A stretch of DNA of 11,684 nucleotides, taken from an uncultured Micromonospora sp. Its GTDB lineage: Bacteria > Actinomycetota > Actinomycetes > Mycobacteriales > Micromonosporaceae. This document shows positions 7,895 through 11,684 of this stretch, piece after piece. Each line of letters opens with the position of its first letter. The first letter of the stretch is position 1. The position numbers and the translations under genes were made by a program. Under the pieces are notes generated by a model. It was given only the letters and a program-made list of their open reading frames with translations, was not told where the DNA came from and searched no databases. The stretch lies in the NCBI GenBank assembly GCA_937951935.1, contig CALGAM010000221.1, positions 1-11,684 of the forward strand, in the 5' to 3' direction.

Positions 7895-7932
7895 GGTTCG
7901 GGCCGGTCCGCCACGGCGGGCCGGCCCGAACC
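7895..7932 (+). terminator. glnA intrinsic terminator
   Basis: GGTTCGGGCCGG (7895-7906) pairs perfectly with CCGGCCCGAACC (7921-7932). The stem continues inward through a T-G wobble and CCGCC/GGCGG, giving about 18 bp with only AC (7913-7914) unpaired at the tip. It begins 17 bp after the glnA stop and is followed by CGTTTCC, a weak T-run. Confidence 0.85.
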
Positions 7933-7966
7933 CGTTTCCGGGGCGCGTCTCCCATGGCCTTGTCAG

Positions 7967-7990
7967 CGATATAACTTCGTACACGATATA
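7967..7990. repeat. Direct repeats and half-sites in the PadR promoter
   Basis: CGATATA occurs at 7967-7973 and again at 7984-7990, 17 bp apart. Between and across them lies the inverted repeat TCGT-AC-ACGA (7977-7986). This is the only AT-rich block in the area and it overlaps the padR -10, so it is a good candidate for the operator through which the PadR protein represses its own operon. PadR autoregulation is usual in the family; this particular site is inference. Confidence 0.5.
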
Positions 7991-7992
7991 TT
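7987..7992 (+). promoter_or_regulatory. PadR operon -10 element, leaderless promoter
   Basis: TATATT is a near-consensus -10 placed exactly at -12 to -7 relative to ATG 7999. TTGTCA at 7960-7965 resembles a -35 but is 21 bp away, longer than optimal. No Shine-Dalgarno precedes the ATG. Confidence 0.6.
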
Positions 7993-7998
7993 GCGGCC

Positions 7999-8412
7999 AT
8001 GGCTCCATCCACCCCGCTGCGGGAACCCACCTTCCTGATCCTCACCGCGCTCGCCCGGGAGCCGCTGCACGGCTACGGCATCATCAGCGAGGTCGCCGCC
8101 CTCTCCGACGGGCGGGTCTCCCTGCGTCCCGGCACCCTCTACGGTGCCCTGGACCGGCTCACCGACGACGGGCTCGTCGAACCCGACCACGAGGAGATCG
8201 TCGACGGGCGCCTCCGCCGCTACTACCGCCTCACCGAGGCGGGCAGCGCCGCCCTGGCCGCCGAGACCGAACGGCTCCGCCGCAACGTCGAGGCGGCGAG
8301 CCTCCGGTTGCGCGACCGCGCCGAGAAGGCCGCCCCAACCGGAGGCCCGGAGCCGCGTGGCGGCCTCGTCCGCCCCGCCCGACGCCCGCGCATCGCCGGA
8401 GGTACCGCATGA
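7999..8412 (+). CDS. PadR family transcriptional regulator
   Basis: This is a 137-residue winged-helix repressor-type protein. The PadR N-terminal domain covers about residues 10-82, with FLILTALAREPLHGYGI (12-28), the recognition region LRPGTLYGALDRLTDDGLV (42-60), and the wing and following strand in RLRRYYRLTEAG (71-82). A helix of about 30 residues (83-110) is the likely dimerisation element, as in small PadR-s2 members. The last 25 residues are Pro/Arg/Gly-rich and probably disordered. The stop overlaps the next start as ATGA, so the two genes are translationally coupled. It most likely represses its own operon through the CGATATA repeats in its promoter. The inducer is unknown; PadR proteins respond to phenolics, antibiotics or envelope stress in known cases. 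Confidence 0.93.
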   Translation: MAPSTPLREPTFLILTALAREPLHGYGIISEVAALSDGRVSLRPGTLYGALDRLTDDGLVEPDHEEIVDGRLRRYYRLTEAGSAALAAETERLRRNVEAASLRLRDRAEKAAPTGGPEPRGGLVRPARRPRIAGGTA

Positions 8413-9464
8413 GCGACCAGCCGCCCGCCGCCACGCCGGACCCGGCCGACGCCGCCCAGACGCCCCTGGAACGCCGCTACCGGCGGCTGCTTCGGGTCTA
8501 CCCGGCCCCGTACCGCGCCGACCGGGCCGACGAGATCGTCGGGACCTACCTGGACCTGGTGGATCCGCGGCGACGCTGGCCCTCACCCGGCGACGCCCTC
8601 GACGTGCTGCGCGGCGGGCTCCACGAGCGGCTGCGCGGATACGGCGCCCTCGGCCTGCTGGCCGCCCTGCCGCTGGCCGCGAGCCTCGCGCTGCACACCC
8701 TGCTCGCGCTCTCGGCCTTCCTGCTGGTACGCGTCGAGCTCGCCACCCCTCCCGTACCCGAACTGCCGACGGTCGGCCCGGTGCAGACCCTCGGGGCGGT
8801 CGTCTGGCTCGGCTGGCTGGTCGTGGGGCTCTCGGCGCCCCTGCTGCCCGGACGCTGGACCCGACGCGCCGCACTCGCCGTCGTCCTGCTGACCCTGGCG
8901 CTGCCGGCCGCGGCCGGACTCACCGGGCAGCCCCGGCCGCCGCTCCTCGTCCTCGTCCCCACCACCGCGCTGGGGCTGGTCACCCTGGCCCTGCCAGCCG
9001 AACCGGGCCGGCTCACCCGGATCCTGACGCCGCTCGCCGCAGGGGTCGGGGCCGTCGCCTCCGGCGCCTGGTGGGACGACGCCGACCGGTACCTCATGTA
9101 CCACTCGACGCCGGAGATCCTGGCCGCGGCCGGCGAACTGCTGGTCGCACTGGCCGTCGCGGTCGCGCTCAGGTACACGGTCAACGGCGACGACCGAGGG
9201 CTCTGGGCGACGCTGCTGCTGGCGGTCCCGGCCGGCCTGCTCACCGTCCAGCCGCTCACCAAACACCTCTGGGCGCATCCCGGCGGCAGCCCGAGCTGGG
9301 GAGCGTACGCCGGCACGTCGGTGCTGGTCGTCCTGGCCGGCGGGCTACTGCTGGCCGCCATGATCGCCAGTCGGGCCGCCCGCCACCGCGCGGTCCGCCG
9401 CCGGCTGGCCTCCGGCGTCTGCCCGACCTGCGGCCACCGGCCGGTCGACGAGCCGGCCGGCTGA
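8409..9464 (+). CDS. PadR-associated integral membrane protein of unknown function
   Basis: This is a 351-residue protein I do not recognise by name. Residues 20-50 (LERRYRRLLRVYPAPYRADRADEIVGTYLDL) form an amphipathic soluble N-terminal segment with the 'LLR-YP--YR' pattern often seen in membrane proteins encoded beside PadR regulators. Seven or eight hydrophobic stretches follow at about 80-107, 124-146, 154-170, 177-196, 204-221, 238-256, 265-281 and 300-320. The tail ends with CPTCGH (338-343), a CxxC knuckle that could bind zinc. The start overlaps the padR stop by 4 bp, and a strong site, GGAGGT (8398-8403), lies 5 nt before the ATG. A role in envelope-stress response or transport controlled by PadR is plausible but not shown by the sequence. 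Confidence 0.85.
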   Translation: MSDQPPAATPDPADAAQTPLERRYRRLLRVYPAPYRADRADEIVGTYLDLVDPRRRWPSPGDALDVLRGGLHERLRGYGALGLLAALPLAASLALHTLLALSAFLLVRVELATPPVPELPTVGPVQTLGAVVWLGWLVVGLSAPLLPGRWTRRAALAVVLLTLALPAAAGLTGQPRPPLLVLVPTTALGLVTLALPAEPGRLTRILTPLAAGVGAVASGAWWDDADRYLMYHSTPEILAAAGELLVALAVAVALRYTVNGDDRGLWATLLLAVPAGLLTVQPLTKHLWAHPGGSPSWGAYAGTSVLVVLAGGLLLAAMIASRAARHRAVRRRLASGVCPTCGHRPVDEPAG

Positions 9465-9472
9465 CCCGCCCA

Positions 9473-9500
9473 CCGTCGGCGGCGGACCCGCCGGCTACGG
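9473..9500. terminator. Shared hairpin between convergent genes
   Basis: CCGT plus CGGCGG (9473-9482) pairs with CCGCCG (9488-9493) and ACGG (9497-9500), leaving a 5-nt loop and a 3-nt bulge. It fills the 30-bp gap between the membrane protein gene and the decarboxylase gene and includes the latter's stop codon. It could end transcripts from both sides. Confidence 0.4.
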
Positions 9501-11045
9501 TCGAGGTGGCGCGAGCCGGGCCACCAGCTCGCGAACCACCTCGACCAGCAGGTCGATGTCGGCCTCGGTGGTCCGCCAGTTCACGATCGCCGGGCGGAGC
9601 GCCACCCGACCGTCGTAGACGGTGGTGCCGGCGAAGACCCGACCGTCGTCGAGCAGCGCCGCACCGAGCCGCCGGTTGAGGTCGTCGAGCGCCTCGGCCG
9701 CGACGTGCGCCGGGCGGGCCCGGAAGCAGACGATGCACAGCGGCACCTCGGCGAGGCGTTCCAGCTCGGGCGCCTCGTCCACCAGGCGGGCGAGCCGCTG
9801 TGCCAGGTCGAGCTGCCGCTCCACCATCGCCCGGTAGCCGTCCCGGCCGTACGCCGCCAGGGTCGCCCAGATCGGCAGCGCCCGGGCCCGCCGCGACGAC
9901 TCCGGCCCGAAACTGGAGTAGTTCACCGGACCGGCCGACACCGCCACGTCACCCGACCCGGTCGCCGGCGCCGCCGTGCCGGCACCGGCCGCATCCGGGC
10001 GCCCCTGCCCCGCCGGCTTCGACCACAGCGGACTTCCCGGCCCCGGCAGGTACGCCGAGCCCGGCATCCCGAACGCCGCCGCCAGCCGGGCCGGTTCCCG
10101 GACGAAGGCGAACCCGTTCTCGTACGGCACGTTCAGCCACTTGTGGCCGTCGCAGGCGATGGAGTCGGCCCGGTCGATCCCCCGCACCAGGTGGGCGGTC
10201 CGTGGCGACAGCGCGGCGAAGAGCCCGAACGCCCCGTCCACGTGCAGCCAGGCGCCGTGGCGCTCGGCGAGGTCGGCCAGCGCCTCGATCGGGTCGAAGT
10301 CACCGGCGTTGACCTCCCCCGCGCTGGCGACCAGCACCGCCGGGCCGTCCAGTTCGGCGAGCCGGCGTTCGACCGCCGCCAGGTCGACCCGCCCGACCCG
10401 GTCGGCGGCGTAGACCTCGACGGTGTCCCGGCCGTGGCCGAGCATCTGCAACGCCTTGCGAACGCTGGCGTGGACGTACCCGCCGGAGAGGACCGGCATG
10501 CGGGGCAGCCCGGCCAGCCCGTTGGCGGCCACGTCGACCCCGTGTCGTTCCGCCCACCAGTGGGTGGCGACGGCCAGCGAGGTGAAGTTGGCGAACGTGG
10601 CGCTGGCGACCAGCGCCCCGCCGTACGTCTCGGGAAGCCCGAACAGCTCGCGCAGCCAGCGCAGCGCGACCCACTCGACCTCGGCGGCGAACCGCGACGA
10701 CGCCAGGAAGGCGGCGTTCTGGTCCAGCAGCGACGTGGTCCAGTCGGCGGCGAGCGCGGCCGGGGTGGTGCCGCCGATGACGAAGTGGAAGAAGCGCGGC
10801 CCGGCGGAGTGGGTGGCGGCGGCGGTCCCGACCCGCAGCAGCCGCTCCGCGGCGGCGGCCGTGCCGATTCCCTGCTCGGGCAGCCCGCCGTCCGGGGTCA
10901 GCGTCGACAGCTCGGCCAGCAGGCTGGCGGCGTCCGGGTCGTACACCGGGCGTTCGGCCAGCGAGTCGAGGTACGGCCCGGCGGCCTCGGACACCCGCCG
11001 CAGCACCTCCGCCGTCGCGTCGGCGTCGAAGAGCGGATCACCCAT
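9495..11045 (-). CDS. PLP-dependent group II amino acid decarboxylase family protein
   Basis: This is a 516-residue cytoplasmic fold-type I PLP enzyme. Motifs are HFVIGGTTPAALAADW (87-102) at the active-site entrance, His192 in YVHASVRKA (expected to stack on the cofactor), Asp270 in HVDGAFG (pairs with the pyridine nitrogen), and Lys302 in CDGHKWLNVPYENG, the Schiff-base lysine. These place it in the pyridoxal-dependent decarboxylase family (glutamate, aromatic amino acid, diaminobutyrate and aspartate decarboxylases). The substrate cannot be read from the sequence. An Ala/Gly-rich segment at about 344-372 looks like a lineage-specific insertion and explains the length above a typical 460-490. 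The ATG at 11045 has AGGGGG 7 nt upstream. The plus-strand neighbour 9464 converges on it. No obvious partner gene for a biosynthetic pathway is adjacent. Confidence 0.92.
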   Translation of the reverse strand: MGDPLFDADATAEVLRRVSEAAGPYLDSLAERPVYDPDAASLLAELSTLTPDGGLPEQGIGTAAAAERLLRVGTAAATHSAGPRFFHFVIGGTTPAALAADWTTSLLDQNAAFLASSRFAAEVEWVALRWLRELFGLPETYGGALVASATFANFTSLAVATHWWAERHGVDVAANGLAGLPRMPVLSGGYVHASVRKALQMLGHGRDTVEVYAADRVGRVDLAAVERRLAELDGPAVLVASAGEVNAGDFDPIEALADLAERHGAWLHVDGAFGLFAALSPRTAHLVRGIDRADSIACDGHKWLNVPYENGFAFVREPARLAAAFGMPGSAYLPGPGSPLWSKPAGQGRPDAAGAGTAAPATGSGDVAVSAGPVNYSSFGPESSRRARALPIWATLAAYGRDGYRAMVERQLDLAQRLARLVDEAPELERLAEVPLCIVCFRARPAHVAAEALDDLNRRLGAALLDDGRVFAGTTVYDGRVALRPAIVNWRTTEADIDLLVEVVRELVARLAPPRP

Positions 11046-11409
11046 GTCGAAACCCCCTGACGGTCCTCACCCGGTACGACCCACCCTGCCACCGTCGGCC
11101 GCCCGTCCTCACGGGCCAATCGCACGGTCGCGGCGTGGGAGGGAGGGCACGCGTGCGGCCGGACGGCCGCCAGAGCGCCGAGACGGGCGTCGTCGACGGT
11201 GATCTCCGACCGCCGGTCGCCCGCACACGATCCCGGGCACCGGTCATCCGCTCGTACGCGTGGGTCGTCGGATCCCGCTACCCGGGACCGCATCACAGCG
11301 CCGGGCGGCCCGGACCACCGTCAGCCGTGCGGGCAGAGGGTTGGCAGCGGCCGGCGGCGGACATGTCCTCGGCGGGTAAGCCGAGGACCCACCGACGCAC
11401 CGGACCGGG
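11046..11409. other. 364-bp intergenic region upstream of the decarboxylase gene
   Basis: I see no convincing gene here on either strand. Open frames exist but read as Arg/Pro-rich shadows without a good start or family-like sequence. The region contains GTCCTCAC twice (11063-11070 and 11105-11112, 42 bp apart), a 6-bp hairpin GCCCGT-CCTC-ACGGGC (11101-11116) and the DUF397 terminator. No TANNNT element is well placed for the decarboxylase gene. Confidence 0.5.
11365..11388 (-). terminator. Terminator hairpin downstream of the DUF397 gene
   Basis: GTCCTCGG (11365-11372) and CCGAGGAC (11381-11388) form a perfect 8-bp stem with an 8-nt loop, 21 bp beyond the DUF397 stop on the minus strand. 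A second, weaker stem (CGCACCG 11396-11402 with CGGTGCG 11414-11420) spans the stop codon itself. Confidence 0.5.
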
Positions 11410-11595
11410 TCAGCGGTGCGACCTCGCGAACTCCACGAAGCCCCGCCACGCCCCGCGCCCGAACACCAACACCGGACCAGACGGGTCCTTGCTGTCCCGC
11501 ACCAGAACGCGCCCGGGAAGGTTGTCCGCCACCTCCACACAGTTGCCCTGGTTGGTGCCGCTACGACTGCTCTTGCGCCAGCGCGGCTCAAACAT
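11410..11595 (-). CDS. DUF397 domain-containing protein
   Basis: This is a complete 61-residue protein covering the whole DUF397 domain: WRKSSRSG (6-13), GNCVEVA (17-23), VRDSKDPSGPVLVF (32-45) and a C-terminal W-x-x-F helix (WRGFVEFA, 50-57). In actinobacteria DUF397 genes usually sit beside a helix-turn-helix/DUF5753 regulator and often near development or secondary-metabolism loci. Some such pairs behave like Streptomyces BldB or WhiJ-type partners. The start ATG at 11595 has AGGTGATC 7 nt upstream, a good ribosome binding site. Only 89 bp lie upstream in the window, so a partner regulator, if present, would be just outside. No partner is seen on the left. Confidence 0.9.
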   Translation of the reverse strand: MFEPRWRKSSRSGTNQGNCVEVADNLPGRVLVRDSKDPSGPVLVFGRGAWRGFVEFARSHR

Positions 11596-11684
11596 GACCG
11601 CCGATCACCTTCCGGTGAGGTCTCTACGCACGGCTGCACCGAAAGCGGCTGCCGCCCATCCCACGTTACTTCCAGGCGGTCCAG

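Noticed and set aside
7971..7983. Sequence matching 12 of 13 bases of one loxP arm
   Set aside because: Only a single arm is present, with no spacer and second inverted arm following. It is explained better as part of the padR promoter repeats.
9705..11060. Plus-strand open frame of about 450 codons opposite the decarboxylase gene
   Set aside because: The Arg/Gly/Pro/Val-rich translation is typical of a GC shadow. The minus strand encodes an intact PLP enzyme with all catalytic residues.
11046..11409. Small genes in the region between the decarboxylase and DUF397 genes
   Set aside because: Open frames on both strands have no ribosome binding sites at plausible starts and give Arg/Pro/Ser-rich products without recognisable domains.

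Overview
This window is very GC-rich, with an extreme third-position G/C bias, GTG as well as ATG starts, and stem-loop terminators lacking long T-tracts. Its gene order is actinobacterial. A Micromonosporaceae-type actinomycete (Micromonospora or a relative) fits best, but that is inference from gene content and protein character, not from an alignment.

Layout, left to right. (1) The C-terminal part of a polytopic membrane protein enters from the left edge (1-963). (2) lipB (octanoyltransferase) and lipA (lipoyl synthase) follow on the plus strand. Together they make protein-bound lipoyl cofactor from octanoyl-ACP, and each appears to have its own leaderless promoter. (3) A PRK07208-type FAD-dependent oxidoreductase sits behind a strong lipA terminator. 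(4) A DUF4191 two-helix membrane protein (plus) converges on a small RDD-family membrane protein (minus). (5) The RDD gene diverges from glnA, a type I-beta glutamine synthetase with a visible adenylylation tyrosine, a GlnR-like box upstream and an 18-bp hairpin terminator downstream. (6) A PadR-family regulator and an integral membrane protein form a two-gene operon with an ATGA overlap. (7) A group II PLP-dependent decarboxylase lies on the minus strand, convergent with that operon. (8) After about 360 bp without a convincing gene, a complete DUF397 protein lies on the minus strand at the right edge.

The stretch lipB-lipA-DUF4191-RDD-glnA is the same order I recall for Mycobacterium tuberculosis Rv2217-Rv2218-Rv2219-Rv2219A-Rv2220 (glnA1). 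The FAD oxidoreductase is the extra gene here. The right third (PadR operon, decarboxylase, DUF397) is more accessory.

I found no mobile element, CRISPR array, tRNA, rRNA or clear undescribed multi-gene system. The most informative observations are regulatory: a repeated TANNNT-then-start-codon arrangement implying leaderless mRNAs for up to five genes, a pair of mutually exclusive hairpins between lipA and the oxidoreductase, the GlnR-like box ahead of glnA, and a repeat-rich PadR promoter.
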